Assembly (NCBI GenBank): GCA_013398175.1 | Contig: VZRZ01002349.1 | Location: 171,682-235,681, forward strand | From: Climacteris rufus | Lineage: Eukaryota > Chordata > Aves > Passeriformes > Climacteridae | Direction of reading: 5' to 3' | Length of the DNA stretch: 64,000 nt | In this document: piece after piece, positions 12,401-25,700 of the stretch | Position numbering within the stretch: the stretch's first letter is position 1 | Layout of the letters: the number at the start of each line of letters is the position of its first letter | Position numbers and translations under genes: made by a program | The notes under the pieces: generated by a model | Seen by the model: only the letters and a program-made list of their open reading frames with translations | Database searches by the model: none | Told to the model about the DNA's origin: nothing

Positions 12401-15400
12401 TTATTTCATTAACTATGTGGTAACTGAACATCATTCTTCCCCGGCCCTTATTTCCATTATATGGAAAAAATTAACCTAGTATCTAACAAGTCCAAGGGAC
12501 AGTGTTTTCACGGTCCTTGTTCATGTTACAACTTCCTTATTGTAAAGACTGTTATTTTCGGCATGGATGAGAAGTTTTGTCCTTGAAACCTAATGGTGGA
12601 AGCATTTAAGACTTCTCTTAAAAGGTTTATCAGTCTGCTTTCTTGCATCTGGATCCAGTTATATTTTGATTCTTTTCATTTTTAAGATTCCCCCTCCACA
12701 CTGCAAATCGAAAATGTCCAGTGACTGAGGGTGTTCTGTGGTACGTGGGCAGGCTGTCCTGCTGGAAACGGGAGGATGGCACAGAGGTGTGTGGGTGGAG
12801 AAGAGCAATGCTGCAGCTGGTGATTAGCAGCCAGTTTTATGGCTTGAGGATATTGATTTTCAGCTTATGCTGCATCTGCATTCTCAGTGTTCCTGTGATC
12901 GTTCAGGCGCTCAGGAGCTCTTTGTTCTGTCCAGACTTGACTGAGTTGCACAGATTTGAGTGGTCAGTGCCCTTCAAGTGGAGACAAGCTCCTCAGTTCT
13001 GAGGTCCCTGTAAGGAGACAACACATAAATGCACAGATTGGCCTTTAGCCTTTCCCATTAGGCTATTCAGCCAAGGTAATCTAGAAGGGAAGAGTTTTCC
13101 AAATACGTCCAGCACTACTTTTCTGTGGTGATTATTTGTACTGGATGATGAGCTGGACTGAAAAACATCAGCTGTATAACAAGATACCATCAACAGCATG
13201 TTGTGTTAACTCTGGCAAGAACTGAAGAATATGAAGAGGTAACTGCAAGGTACCAACTCGATTTAGGTAAACAGAAGGTAATGATCAGAGCTGGGATATA
13301 GGGGTGGTCTTACCATAGCTAGAATCTAGATTTGAACCTTCAGTCAGTGATTAAAGTCATGCAGTTTGCTTCCATGAGGAGAAAAAATAGATTAAGATCT
13401 GGTTTTGTTTGTTTGTTTTTAATCAAGATGACTTACTCAAAGGATATATGAAAAACCATGTTTTTCTGAGCCCAGTTGGATTTGAACACTGAGAAAATGC
13501 TTTGCTTGCTCAGTAGTGTAATTATGGGTTTTATTAATGAAACAAATCTTTGGAGAAGCGTAGTCTTAGTCCTGAACTGTTGTCACTGTGGCAGCATTTC
13601 TGGAGGTGTATCCTCTTGCTGTAACCCTTGCCTGCACCTGCTCCCAGTGGTGCAGTTTAGAGCTAAGGTGTTGAGTTGAATGCTCAGGGGCTGAAGTGGC
13701 CTTTTCACCTTGCTATTAGTGAGGGTTTGTATGTAGGGAGAGGTGAATGCAAACTCTCACTTGGAGTTTTAGGCAAGTTCCTCATTTTGTTTGAAGAAAA
13801 AGCGGTGTTTGCTCACTTGCAGTTCTCTTACAGTTTTCTGGTTCCTGTATTTCAGAAACCTCAAGGCAGTTCAGAGAATTTCATGGGTACCAGGAAACCC
13901 TTGAAGAGTTGCCTCTCTAGCTAGTACATAAGTGCAGTAGAATAGTGTGTTTTATCAGTTTCCTATGAGAAATTGCTTCCCCTCTTCTTGCAATCCAGTG
14001 AAAATTTCCTGCATTCTGCATGGCTTTCACCTTAAAGAGCCTCTTGTGTAGAGGTCTGAAAATTTTGTGATCCCAAATTACACAGTAACTTAAAACTTGC
14101 AGTGAAAAATGTGAATGAGACTTGCAACTAGTGTCTTTTCATTTCTGGCCAGCCTCTCCAGTCCCTTATGCAGTACATAATAACTAAATTTGGCTGAGTT
14201 GTTCTGCTGTCTCCAGAAAGACTGAGCATTGCATGGCCTTGGGATATTTATTAGAAGATTGCTGCATATGTCATGTCATTTCTGCAGCTGTGTTTTTTGG
14301 GAAAAACATCTGAAAAGCTTTAAGATGCCCTGATTTCCTTGTTACTATATTGGAAGCTTGCACTCTGCAAATCTTAAAAGGAGAGGAAATCCCCATCTTC
14401 TTGTGGGCAGGTTCATTGCTATATGCCACCACTTGGTTGCTCTTTAAAGCCCTACTTTCAACTGGACTGACTGGAGAATCTAAATTAAGTGAGAGCAGAA
14501 TTCTCCTTATGGCTGGAACTGTGGCTTTCCAAGTGCTTCACTGCTTTTTTATTCCCCCCTAAAGAGTAAATCAGCAATTTTTGCCTGACTTTGTTGTAAT
14601 AGAGCTTTCTCCCTCTTAAATAACAATGACAATTTTCTGCAGTCTTTATCAGGAGTTGATTTTGAGCAGCTCAACAGTTATCAGTGAATATACTTAAACT
14701 TTTTGTAATAAATTCCTTCGAGTCTGATGTGTCACTGCCTAGAAGCAACAAGGACTGGAATTTGTGCACTTCAAAAGCAGAAAATCTAGTGTGGGTTGCA
14801 TCCACCTATTTACCTATCTATGGTAATAGATGATTCTTATCTTTATTTCTTTATAGCCATCAGACTCTGCTCATGTCTTATTTTCTTCTTGAAACAGCAT
14901 TACAGATTTTCCCCAATTATTTATTTTAAAGCCTTGTTTTTGCCTCGTGGGTGCATTTTTTTTCAGTGAGTCTTTGTCCAGTTTGCCCATTACTCATATT
15001 GTTCTGGACTACAGAGTGCAGACTCCATTTCTGTCATATAAAGAAGAAAATTTGATCCCTGACAGAGAGTACTGTGGTGTTGCAGTGTGCACCTCTGCAC
15101 ACTGAACAGTTGAATGGGAGCTGTGTTCCTATATGGGGGCTTGTTGATTATTAGTTTTGGCCAGCTTGTACTAGGCTGGCTAGTTTACATCAGGATTCTC
15201 AGAGTGAAAAAGCTGAGGCTGCAAAGCATGTTTCAGCCTTTCCCCCACTTTGCAAGAGATAGTTCTCTGGAGCAAACAGGCCTGCAATTTCACAAGTCAT
15301 TTGTTCTGCACAGACCATTATCCTAATGGGATTTTTCACACAGTTGGTCTGGATATACTGTTTTTTGGTGTTGATGACACAATCTGAAATGTATCCCTTT

Positions 15401-17066
15401 GCTTAGGGCCGAAAAACTGGCTGTGTTTTCTGGGCATTTTCTCCCCTGACACCTGACTGGGTTTTGTCTAACTGCTTTTGTCCTGTATCTGTTGGCTTTT
15501 AAAGGCTATGTGTTATGGTAGCTGTACTTTTTGAGCCACCTTAACAGTTGAGGCGAGTGAAGTACCTTATGAATGACTCTTTTGGCATCATGGGGAATTT
15601 CACATCTGGAAAGACAAGCAACAGGATCAAATTAGTAATGCATACCATTGCCAGTGACTCAAAAGGAAACTGTAGTAATGGTATTGTAGTTTTTGATACT
15701 GCCTCTGGGTAATTTCTTCGGTGTAGTCAGTTGATTCTGCAAAGACAGCTCAGGTTATTGCTAGGATGCAAAACTTTAACTGTGTCAGAGGGTGTGCTTT
15801 CAGACTGCTCTCTTAAGGAGAAGATAGTGATTTGCTTTCCCCAAACAAATCCAAAGCCCACTAAAAATCAAGCAGCTGTCACCCTGTCTCTGCCTAAATA
15901 GTGGCTCTGTAGTCTCTGCGACACAGGGCTACAAAATTTTTGTAACAAGGATGTTTCTCTTTCTCTTGTCCTTAAGTTTAAAAAGGGAAGGAGAAGCGTA
16001 GGGGTGGGGGGTGTTGCATGTTTTTAGCATGTTCTAAAGTTGTTATTTGAAAGAACAAAACTCTACACTTGCTATTCTCTAAAGATCACAACATGCCTAA
16101 CAAGTTTGTTTCAAAAAGAAATTCGCAGCAATTTCGAAGGGAACCTGGGTGACTCCTACTGGTTATGCTTTTCTTGTTGGGCCAACCAGACTTGCCCAGC
16201 AGGTCTTCCAGTGTAGTAAACCACAGTTCTGTAAGGATTCCTCCTGGTTCAACTGGTGCTTGGCTGCCCCATCATGCTGTGTTCTGATAGCTCTGATTGT
16301 GCTGGCTTTCCCCTTCTGTTTTTTTTTTTTACCAGCACAGACGCTCACACAGTGTTGCAGTGACTCTCTTCTGCTTCTCAAATATAAGAGCAACTTAGGT
16401 AAATATTTTAGATAAATATCTAAGATAAACATAATAAGGAAAATAATCGAGGCCTTCCCACTTTATATGTTGGGGGTTTTTGTTTACTTGTTATTACTCT
16501 CAGTTTAATGTTTAAGTAGGTGTCAGTAGCTATATGTGAGTATTAAGTAGTAATTTGAATATCTTGGTGTTTGAGTAACTAAAAGTAGCTCAGTTTCAGT
16601 GTAGCTGCTTACATTGTTTTTGATGAAGACAAAACAGTCTCAATAAAGGAGTTTACTTTGCCATAACATAGCTAAAGTATAAATATCTAAACTAAGATCT
16701 TCAGGTGAAGATATCAAGACTTCATAGCAGTGAACACAATGGCTTATTTTGGCTAAAATGCATTGTTACCTCAAGTTTCTGGTGTCAGTCCCACTGTTTT
16801 GCCTGAGTTTGATGTTCCCAGATGAATCATGCTCTGCTGCTTTCCTATTAAGGTTTGAACTATCCTTCAGATTTATATCTTTGCTGCATTTATGCAGCAG
16901 TAAGACAGAAAAACCTTGCCAGTTTGTATTTGCAGCATGTGCTTTGTGATTGTAAAGGCTGTTCCTTCTCATGCTGCAGGATGAAGTTGTAGGTTTTGCT
17001 GTGGTTGAACATACCCACTAAGAGAGAATTCTGTTAAATCTGTTTTTCCTCCTGGTATAAGGCTGT
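465..17066 (+). other. LPGAT1: LPGAT1 intron 1, proximal part
   Basis: This is AT-leaning intronic sequence starting with a consensus donor (GTAAGA). I see no exon, RNA gene or recognisable transposon in it. It holds a local GC-richer pocket at about 4130-4530, where both strands happen to stay open for long stretches; the longest is a 230-codon frame on the minus strand at 3784-4476. It also has a short tandem duplication at 5978-6024. The open frames show no family resemblance I can name, and composition is enough to explain them. Confidence 0.7.
5978..6024 (+). repeat. Short tandem duplication (20-bp exact, 27-bp period)
   Basis: The 20-mer CCAAAAGATTACATATCAAA occurs at 5978-5997 and again at 6005-6024, giving a 27-bp period. 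It looks like a simple local duplication inside intron 1. Confidence 0.9.
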
Positions 17067-17517
17067 CAGAACTGTTTAGGTTGGATAGGACTTCTGAGGA
17101 TCATATAGCTGAACCCCCTGCTCTAAGCAAGGTCAGTTAGAACAAGTTGCACAGGTTCATGTCCTGTCAGGGTTTGAATAGCTCCACGGATGGACATTTC
17201 ACAACCCCGTTGTGCAACCTGGAAAAATACTACAGTAAAAATGTTTGGTGGTTTGAGGTTTTTTTGCCTTATGTTGAAGTGGGATATCCAGTTTTTTTGT
17301 TTGTCCCTGTTACCTCTCAGCCTGTCCCTGGGTACTGCAGGGAAGAGTCTGGCTGAGTCATCTTTACACCTCTCTCTCTGCCCCCATCAGACACCGACAC
17401 ATGGGTTCCCCCGACGCCTTTTCTTCTCCAGGCTGAGCAGTCCCAGCTCCCTCAGCCTCTTCTCATATGAAAGATGCTCTGGTCCCTTCACCATCTCAGT
17501 GGCCCTTTGTTGGGCTC
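17067..17517 (-). mobile_element. CR1 LINE 3' fragment, reverse orientation
   Basis: Read on the + strand, this carries the reverse complement of a chicken-repeat-1 3' end. It starts with a diverged GTTTAGGTTGGATAGGACTT block, continues through TGCACAGGTTCATGTCC and GGGTTTGAATAGCTCCA, and reaches TCTCCAGGCTGAGCAGTCCC and CTCCCTCAGCCTCTTCTCAT. These correspond to the end of the reverse-transcriptase ORF and the 3' UTR of avian CR1. The copy is diverged and cannot code. It stops abruptly where the LTR begins, and I do not see it resume beyond the LTR. Confidence 0.85.
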
Positions 17518-17862
17518 TTGTGGTTTAACCCCAGCCAAGCCCCACACAGCTGCTGGGTCACTCCCCCACCAGCGGGGTCAGGAAGAGAATCAAAAGTGGG
17601 AAAGTCAGAAAACTCACGAGTTGAAGTAAAGGCAGTTTAATAGGGAAAGCAAAAGCTGGGCACACAAGCAAAGCAAAACAAGGAAGTCTTTCAACACTTC
17701 CCCTGAGCAGGCAGGTGTTCAGCCATCCCTAGGGAAGCACAGCTCCATCACACACAGTGTTTGCTCGGGAAGAAAAATGCCATCCCTCTGAACATCCCGC
17801 ATCTTCCCTCTTCCCCCCTCTTTATATACCGAGCATGAAGTCATATTGTATCTTCTGACTTG
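17518..17862 (+). mobile_element. Truncated endogenous-retrovirus LTR (passerine type)
   Basis: The segment opens with TGTGGTTTAACCCCAGCC, the TG-start of a widespread avian (notably songbird) LTR. It continues with blocks I recognise from that family: a short C-rich stretch, GGCAGTTTAATAGGGAAAGC, an AAAGC/CACACAAGCAAAGC segment, and a TATA-like CTTTATATACC near 17819-17829 followed by GAGCATGAAGTCATATTGTA. After about 17862 the match to the family is lost, so the 3' half appears deleted or too diverged. I see no internal retroviral coding sequence and no partner LTR. The class (ERVK, ERVL or other) is not decided here. Confidence 0.7.
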
Positions 17863-20800
17863 AATCCAGGAGGGAACAAGTTCTCCAGCTCATGCAGCAG
17901 ATGGGAATTTTGTATAAGATACTGGTAGTTCCTAAAGGGAAAATAAAGACAAAAGCACCATAGTACTTTTATTGAGTTGTTCCTGCCTGTTGGTGTTTGC
18001 TGAGTCAGACCCTGTTTGTCAGCCCTCTTCCTGCTTGGTTAGTGGCACAGCAGTAGTGATGGGGCAGAAGAGTATGGGTGAAGTACTGTGGCAACCTGCT
18101 GGGTTCAAGTTATTAAAAATACAGAGCCTCAGCCAACTGTTATTTGCTCGAAAGGGTGATAAGGGTAACAATAATAGGAAGTTTTGTATGTGTAGCATAT
18201 TTTCCTTACCCAGCTGCACTAGCATGTTTTTTTACCAGAGAAAATGAATACTCTTTCCTCCTCTCTGCTCCTCTGTAGTATTTAACCTTTTACAAAGAAA
18301 TGTGCTTGAAATGTTGTATTCCAAAATTGCTGCTTTCAAAGTATCTTTTGTTTTAATTCTAGAAAAGCCAGTCTCTTTTTCATAAAGCAGTCTTATAGAT
18401 ACTGTTTTCTTTGAGTTTAGGATATGTTTTGCATTGTAACCATAGTTACATTACTGTAGTTTCAATGCACAGTACACTGAAAATTACTTTTAAGATATCA
18501 ACTGATGCAAATTTCATGTTGGGCTACCCTCTAGTCATGAGTAAACATCAGTGTTGCAGGTGACACCCTGAGAGTTTGACTCTTGCATTTTAAAACAATG
18601 GAAAAGTACTATGTGGATCCGCTATATAAAGTCATGTGCTTAATTGGTGAGAATCCTTAACTGGTAAAAATTATTTTTGTAGATACAGACCCACAGTCTT
18701 GTCTTACAAAGGGTCTGCTGAAGTGCTGACTTCTGTGATGAGGGATTGTCTGTGGTGTTTGCATCATTGTCTCTGACCTTGGACTTGAATGAGAAGGTGC
18801 AGACTTGTAAAAAAAGTCGTATGTCTTGGTTTGTCACCTTAAAATTTTGAAATCCGTACTCTGTCTTTAAGGAACAATAAAACATCTATGGAGCAAAATT
18901 CCATGGGACTTTTTTTTTCATACAATAGGTCTTGTCCTGTGATTGTCAAATGAGGTTTCTTTCCACATAAAATTGTGCAGTCTTAGTAAGGTGCAAATCT
19001 TGCCTTTGTTCTGCGTAACAACTTAGTTGAGATCCTTCTATTCAGAATCTCTTTGATGTTTGTTTCATGAAAATGTTTCTTTGTTTATGTCACTTAGGGT
19101 GTTACAGCTTTTTGGTCATCCCCGGTGTTTAGAAGCTTTTGACCAGGAAAAGGCAAAAGTTTAGCTTACATACCTTTTCTGGTTTATGGTAATCTTAAAG
19201 ACAGTCCTGTAAACTTTGTTTTTAGAGATTCACATTTTTTAACATAGGTTGACGTTATTTTTTTCTACACTGTGGCTTGGAATGACCAAAATGGTACAGG
19301 CTGTCAGCTTTAAATATAAACTGAAGTGATGGCAGTTAATCTGAAGTATATTTATTGTTAGTCCAGGTTCATCTGCCTTCTTAGGACCTTGGAGACAGTG
19401 TGCTTCTAACTAGGTAATTTTCTGTGTTCATACTTGAAAATTTGTCAGGATCACTTTGAATTTTTGGGCCTGTTTGATTGCAGTATCCCTTAATAACCTT
19501 TACTTGTTGTTCTGATGTTTTATTTCAAAGTATTATTTAATGGTGAGAGAAAATGGCAAAGGCTACCCCAATGTTTTGCTTCTCCTTCTAGGCTTCAAAC
19601 AAACTATTTTCTTTTTCCTGGCCATTACAACAGTACTGTAAGGTATTAGAGCATTAGGATATTAGTTCATGAATGCATTGATGTTCCTCTGGGTGGTTAA
19701 TGTGTTTTATCTGTCACTGGGGAGGAATGTGCTGTTCAGCTCACTCCTTCTGCGAGTGCTGTGACTCATGAGCGCGAGGTACTTCGGAAGGGGTTCAGCA
19801 CTCCATCTCCTTCTGCAGTCTTGCAGTTGCTTTTCTAAGAATAGAAGCAGCAAAGCAGACAGCAGAGTTCCTTCTCAGCTGCTACAGTTTATTAGCACTG
19901 TAGTCATGAGAGCTGACATCGGTGGCAATCTTCACATCTCACAGTTCCCACTTTCCTGCGTGGCTGTGAACGCTGTGACTTGTACTACTCCTCGGAGCAG
20001 TAACCACCGTGCTCAGCTGGGCTTCCAGTTTGGATGGTCAGCGCTTGGAGCTCTGGGACTTTGGTGCCTCTACGTTTCAAGCAGTGTTGTGGGAGTGGCA
20101 TAAAATAACTGAGACTTCCACAAAATGTGGAGGGTGTGTCCAGTGTTCTTGTAATAGTTCAGATAGGTAGGAGCTATTCCTTAAATATCTGCTGTGATCA
20201 TAGCTTCTGTATTCTGACAGTGTTAACTTCAAAAGTTTTCTTATCATGTGAACTGCTTGCCTCATATAACTGTGAAGAGCTGAAGCTCTTGAAATGGTAT
20301 TGCCAGTTCTCAAGTCAGTGGAAGAAGTTTCCTTCCCTGAAGGTGAGCTAGGATTTTGCTGATTATTGATTCTCATTCACGTATGGGTAAAAGCAGCCCT
20401 CTCTTTAGCCACAAGCATCATCTCCTGTGCCAGTGAATTATAGAACTCAAGTAAACTGTACCCATGAGGTCTTGAATGTGCACTCCAGGAAAATTAAGTC
20501 AGTCTTGAAAAGCAGTCATTGCTAGAGCTTATTTCCAAAAGGAACTGCAGTGCTTTAGGAAGAACATGGTTCTTGGGTTGATTAGGAAGGTGACAGAGCC
20601 AGGGCATCTCTGTTGCAGTTGTCTCCTGTTTTTAGCACCTCTGACTGTTGGTTAATTGAAGTAAGAGTCTGGGTTGACTTAGGGAATACATATTGTGACT
20701 GCTAAGGTGCTCCTGTCCACAAAGCAGATCTGACTGTAAACTGCAGACGGAAAGGATGGAAACTAAGAAAAATGGAAGTGAAAGCAAAAGGAAATGTATT

Positions 20801-22060
20801 GTTTCCTACAATGAAGTGTAGAAGTGTACAAAATGGCTTGTTGCAGAAAAATTAAGATGGTGAGTGGGACATCTTAAACCAAACCTTGGTTTATTAACAT
20901 ATCTTGTAGGAACAACCTCCCTTTATTTTCAGGCTTCCCTTCCCTAGCTGCTGCTCTTACTCTGAATTTTCTATGACAAATGTTTTTCTTGATAGAAATA
21001 AAGGGGAAAATTGTCAGTGCAGGTCAGTTTGTCATCATAAAATTCTGAATCAAGTTATCTGTAAAAGATGCTCTTTTTGTTATTAAACTGTGTTTTGAAA
21101 TTCCATGTCTACAACCTAAAGATATGTCTATCATAATAGCATTTAAATCAACAATATTTCTGTTAGGAAGAGTGCATTCTTTAATAGAGAAAGGATCTCA
21201 TGTTAAGTGAAACCATATTTAATGAGATATGATATAGTGTGTGTTCTTCCCTCTTTTTCTGTGCTGTACTTTAATTCATCATCTGTACATCCTGTGTGTG
21301 CTTGGAGATAGATTAAGTTTTCCTTGGCAATATGAATTTTGGAAGGAATGGGTGGGATAGGAGGAGCTATTTTTCTCTTTCCAATAGTATGAATCTGATT
21401 TTATATAGGTATTTTTAAATGCCTTCTAACCCTAAAATAAATGCTTAATAAATGCAAAAAATTAACTGTGCTAATTAACTTAGTCGATTGTTTGTTTTCC
21501 TTTTTTTCACTGTAGGCAACCACTTCCCAGAGATAAATACTTTTAACCTTTTTGTTAAGGGGAGAAAACATAATAAGTAGTATTTAACCTCTGGCATCAC
21601 TTCTGGGATTTTGTAATGCCAGCTATCAAAGCATCCCATCTGTAAAGGAGAGGCAAATGTACTCAACAACTGTACATGGCTACTCCAGCTGAAACATGCC
21701 TTGACGAGTCATTTGTGAATAAAAGCAGCAGTGCAGTTTGCCAGACATAAATTCTTAAGTGAGAGGAGGGGTGTTTAAAACACAGAAACCTGGTTGTCAG
21801 GCATTAGTCACTATTGAATACTTAATAATAACATTCTTCCTGTTGGAAAGCAGGGTGGCTTTTGAGGAAGGCTGTTCCTCAGCTGCGCTGTTGATTTGTT
21901 GCTGAAGGTTTCCAAGCGATGGGTTCAAGGTGGTTCTGTTCAGGTCTAAGTGTTACCAGTCTGCAGCTTCTTGGAACAAGTTTCCATGAAGTGTTGTGTG
22001 GGGGGTGCGAGTGATTGCAAGTGATCAGAAGGGCAAATAAACCAAGGATGGGTCTAAAAA
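17863..22060 (+). other. LPGAT1: LPGAT1 intron 1, middle part
   Basis: Intronic sequence between two transposon islands. A GC-richer patch lies at about 19740-20110, where a 111-codon frame is open by chance. No exon-like conserved peptide, RNA gene or further repeat was recognised. Confidence 0.6.
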
Positions 22061-22777
22061 GGCAGGGGACTTGGGGAGGAATAACCCCATGCACCAGCAG
22101 CACAGTCTGGGAGCTGATGTGCTGGGAAGCAGCACTGTGCAGAGGGACCTGGGGGTCCTGATGGGCAACGAGCTGTCCATGAGCCAGCAGTGCCCTTGTG
22201 CCAAGAAGGCCAATGGTGTCCTGGGGTGCATTAGGAAAAGCAGTGCCAGCAGATTGAGGGAGGTGAGCCTGTCCCTCTGTTCTGCTCTAGCAAGGTCACA
22301 TCTGGAGTGCTGTGTCCAGTTCTGAGCTCCTCACTACGAGAGAGACATGGAGCTACTGGACCTGGTCCAGTGGAGGGGGCTACCGAGATGATGCAGGGAC
22401 TGGAGCATCTCCCTTAGGTGGAAAGGATGAGAGAGATGACTGAGAGGGGACCTCATCAATCTGTTGAGGCATCTGAAGGGAGGGTGCCAAGAGGATGGAG
22501 CCAGACTCTGCTTGGTGGTGCCAGGCATTGGGACAAGAGGCAATGAGCACAAACTGATGCACAGGAAGTTCCATGTGAACATGAGGAAGAACTTTACTGT
22601 GCAGGTGACTGTGCACTGAAACAGATTGCCCAGAGAGGCTGTGGAGTCTCCCTCACTGGAGACATTCAAGAACTGTCTGGACACACTCCTGTGCCATGTG
22701 CGCTGGGATGACCCTGCTTGAGCAGGGAGATGACTTACTGTGGTCCCTTCCAACTTTACACATTCTGTGATTCTGTG
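22061..22777 (+). mobile_element. CR1 LINE 3' end, sense orientation, 5' truncated
   Basis: This is a 5'-truncated CR1 retrotransposon in the same direction as the host gene. A frame at 22071-22325 retains the C-terminal reverse-transcriptase region, including the recognisable pieces QRDLGVLMGNELSMSQQC and KKANGVLGCIRKS. It ends at a TGA (22323-22325) where CR1 normally has a tryptophan codon. Downstream blocks such as GGGGACCTCATCAATCTGTT and GAGGCAATGAGCACAAACTG also match CR1. The element ends in the diagnostic octamer pair ATTCTGTG ATTCTGTG at 22762-22777, so the 3' terminus is intact. It is not autonomous. Confidence 0.92.
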
Positions 22778-25700
22778 GAAATTTATGGAGTGGAAGGTCT
22801 TAACTTCTCCAGTTTCTAGAGAAAGTTTTGAGTATTGTGTGGACTCAGTAGATATCCAAATCAATTACATGTTTACATGTACCATAACTTTTAGGTGATT
22901 TATCTAGCTGTTTTAAGGGTTTGGATTTTTTAGTAGTTCTGATTAGAACACTTAAGGTCACTTCCCTGACCTTGCACAAAATGTCAGTCTTTTAAAACTC
23001 AGTGTATTTTGAAATAATAAATTAGGACTTCAGTTGTTATGATGCCAAAAAAAATCATGCCAGTTCTTAGGGCATTGGCATTTCTGTAGTGAAACTATTG
23101 ACTATAACAAAGAAGAGATGGTGAAAATTTCAGAGCATTTTTAAAGTTTTAAGATACAGCATGCAAAATGAAGTTGCTCATATTAATGGCTGGGCAGCTG
23201 GACAGATCAGTAGACTGCCATTCTTCCAGGTATATTCAAAACTATAAAGTAAATCTACTGAATTTTTAGTTAGCTAAGTAGTCATTTGCCTAGCCTAGTG
23301 ACATGCTGTAATTAAAGTGCTTGAATATTTATTCATAGCATCACTTACACGCACACAGTTACATTAAGGACATGATTACAGAGTAGCCAACTGTTCTGAG
23401 AACTCTCAATATCTACTTATAGTTCAGGAAAAATACGGAAAGAAAATTTATTGCTTTTGTTTTCTTCTTTAGGCTCTTCAAGGATTAGCTCATAAAAAGC
23501 TAAGTCTGCAGCTTATTATATGAAATATTTTCTCGATGTTCTACATCTTGGACTTCTTGCTATGAGAGAAGGATAAATATTTCTGTCTTTGGGCTTATGT
23601 AAACTTGTCTTCATCCTTTTCTGGAGAAGCCTTTTGCTTACAATCCTAAGTCACAAGTGAAGTCTCTCCTACATCTAAGTCACTTCTGTCTTGCCACTTC
23701 AAAATGATTTCTTGCTCTTTCCTCCCTTTACGTTATTTTCCTATGTAAAACTGCATTTGCAGAAATCTGTCTATTCTCAGGCTGTGGACACAGAACTGGT
23801 GTCCTCACAAAAAGTGCTCTGGCGATAGAGCAGAGCTGTGGAGGAATGTTTGCTGGATCTCAGGCCCCCGAGTGACAAATATTTGTCTTTGAGCTGTTTT
23901 TTGTCTTCTTTGAGTGGAGCAAAGCAGTGCTGCTGGTTCTGCTGCCCTGCAGCTGAGGTTTTGTTTCCAGCTGCAGTGGAGGAATGTAATAGTGCAAGTA
24001 TTTCTTAAAGCAAAAGGTTCTCCTTTGGAAAATTTCAGTATGGTGAGACAACTGAAGACATTTATTCCCCCCACTGAATTTAAAGGGACGCTGTGAACTT
24101 CGAAGTCTGAATACTTGAGAGTTTGGTTTTTTTCTTCTTTGAGAAATGGTAGTAATGGCAGTGGTTTTCCTGCACACTTTGGTGGTTTGCTGTTCTCTTT
24201 TCAATCCAGAAATGCTCTGTGAAGGACTTGGACAAAGTGATTCTTTTCTCCTTGATAATCAGGTCAATCAATTGACCATAAAGCGTTATTAAGCACAAGA
24301 GACAGCCTGATTGCCTGAGGAGAAATGACAGAGGGGAAAGAAGCTAGAGGAAGGCCAGCTGATTCACTGTGATTTAATAACCTACTACCTGTCAGCTGAG
24401 TGGCAGAAGTTGAGCTATTAGCCTGGCTGGTTGTTAGATAAAATGAATTGAGTAAATCAATTGAAGAATTAAATCTAACTTTATTTTTCTTCACCTTGCA
24501 TTTGGAGTGTTATCACAGAACTCACCTTTTTCTCACATCTCAGCTGAAACCTGTTAGTGATTGTGAGCTGGTTGTGTGTTTTAGATCCTCTTGTATTTAA
24601 CAAAGGCAAAACAGGTAACAGCAGAAGCTTTTTTCCCTGTATATCTTTGATTGGGGCCTATCTGAAAGTTTCGAAGTCAGACACTAATCTTCACCTAGTA
24701 TGTTAAAGGTGTACTTTTTTCTAGCAAATTATACTTTATAAGTTCTCTTTGGATGTTTTCCATTGAGTGCTGCTTCTCATGGCTTATATTTTTCAGTCGT
24801 TAACTTTCTTTTAATCCATTGGAAAGTTAGATCTCAGAATCATTTTTGAAGATTAAAAATAGTTTCTTTTTAAACTGTTCTGCTTTTGAAATAATTAGTA
24901 CTATTAATTGGTATGTTCCAGGGAAGTATCTATAGTAAAGAATACATTTTTTTTTCTCTGAGTAATCTAGAAATAGAATAGTTTTGTTTGGGAACAATTA
25001 GCTACTTGTGAGAAACCTGATTTTGTAGATGCTTGGGTGTATCTAGTACTTAATTTTTATTGCTTTTAGAAATCCACAGTTCAATAAGACTATTGTATAT
25101 TGTCTGCTTAATAAAAACACTGAAGTAATAATTTCAAAGTCAGTACATGGCTGATTTGTTTCCCTTTAAAACAATTCTCATTTCATGTTAGTTTCTTGCC
25201 TTGTGGGACACTCCCATAGCCAGATGTATGAAATACTTGATAAGGTGTACAGTCAACTGTAACTGCCATGTCCAGGCATTTTCCAACTCCCATGGAGTTA
25301 GAAAGGACATTGTTGGGAATTTGCATGTAGTGAGGAGAAGGGATAAAGGGGATCTTCCAAGTTCACAGTGAGAAAAATAAGAAAAGATCTGTGCTTAGAT
25401 CTTGCCCATAGAAAGGAAAAGAGATTGAACATTCTGGGATGAATAGTCCTCTTCAACTTTGTGTCTCTAGTCTGATTTTACCTACTTGTGACCAAATACA
25501 GCATTTTATTTTTTTGCTTTGTGTTCAGGTCTCAATTCAATACGAATTTGGACGCTGTTAGAAAGTAATTGAAGTGGCAGTTTTCAAAAGTGTGATGCTA
25601 ATTGATTTCTTCAAGGACAGGGAAGCTATGCATGGGTTATTGCTTCTTGTCTTCAGTGTGTAGCCTTTGCCTCAGTTCAACCATGTATTAAAAGACAGAT

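Noticed and set aside
22334..22864. 176-codon open frame on the minus strand
   Set aside because: It is antisense to the CR1 LINE and is explained by that repeat.
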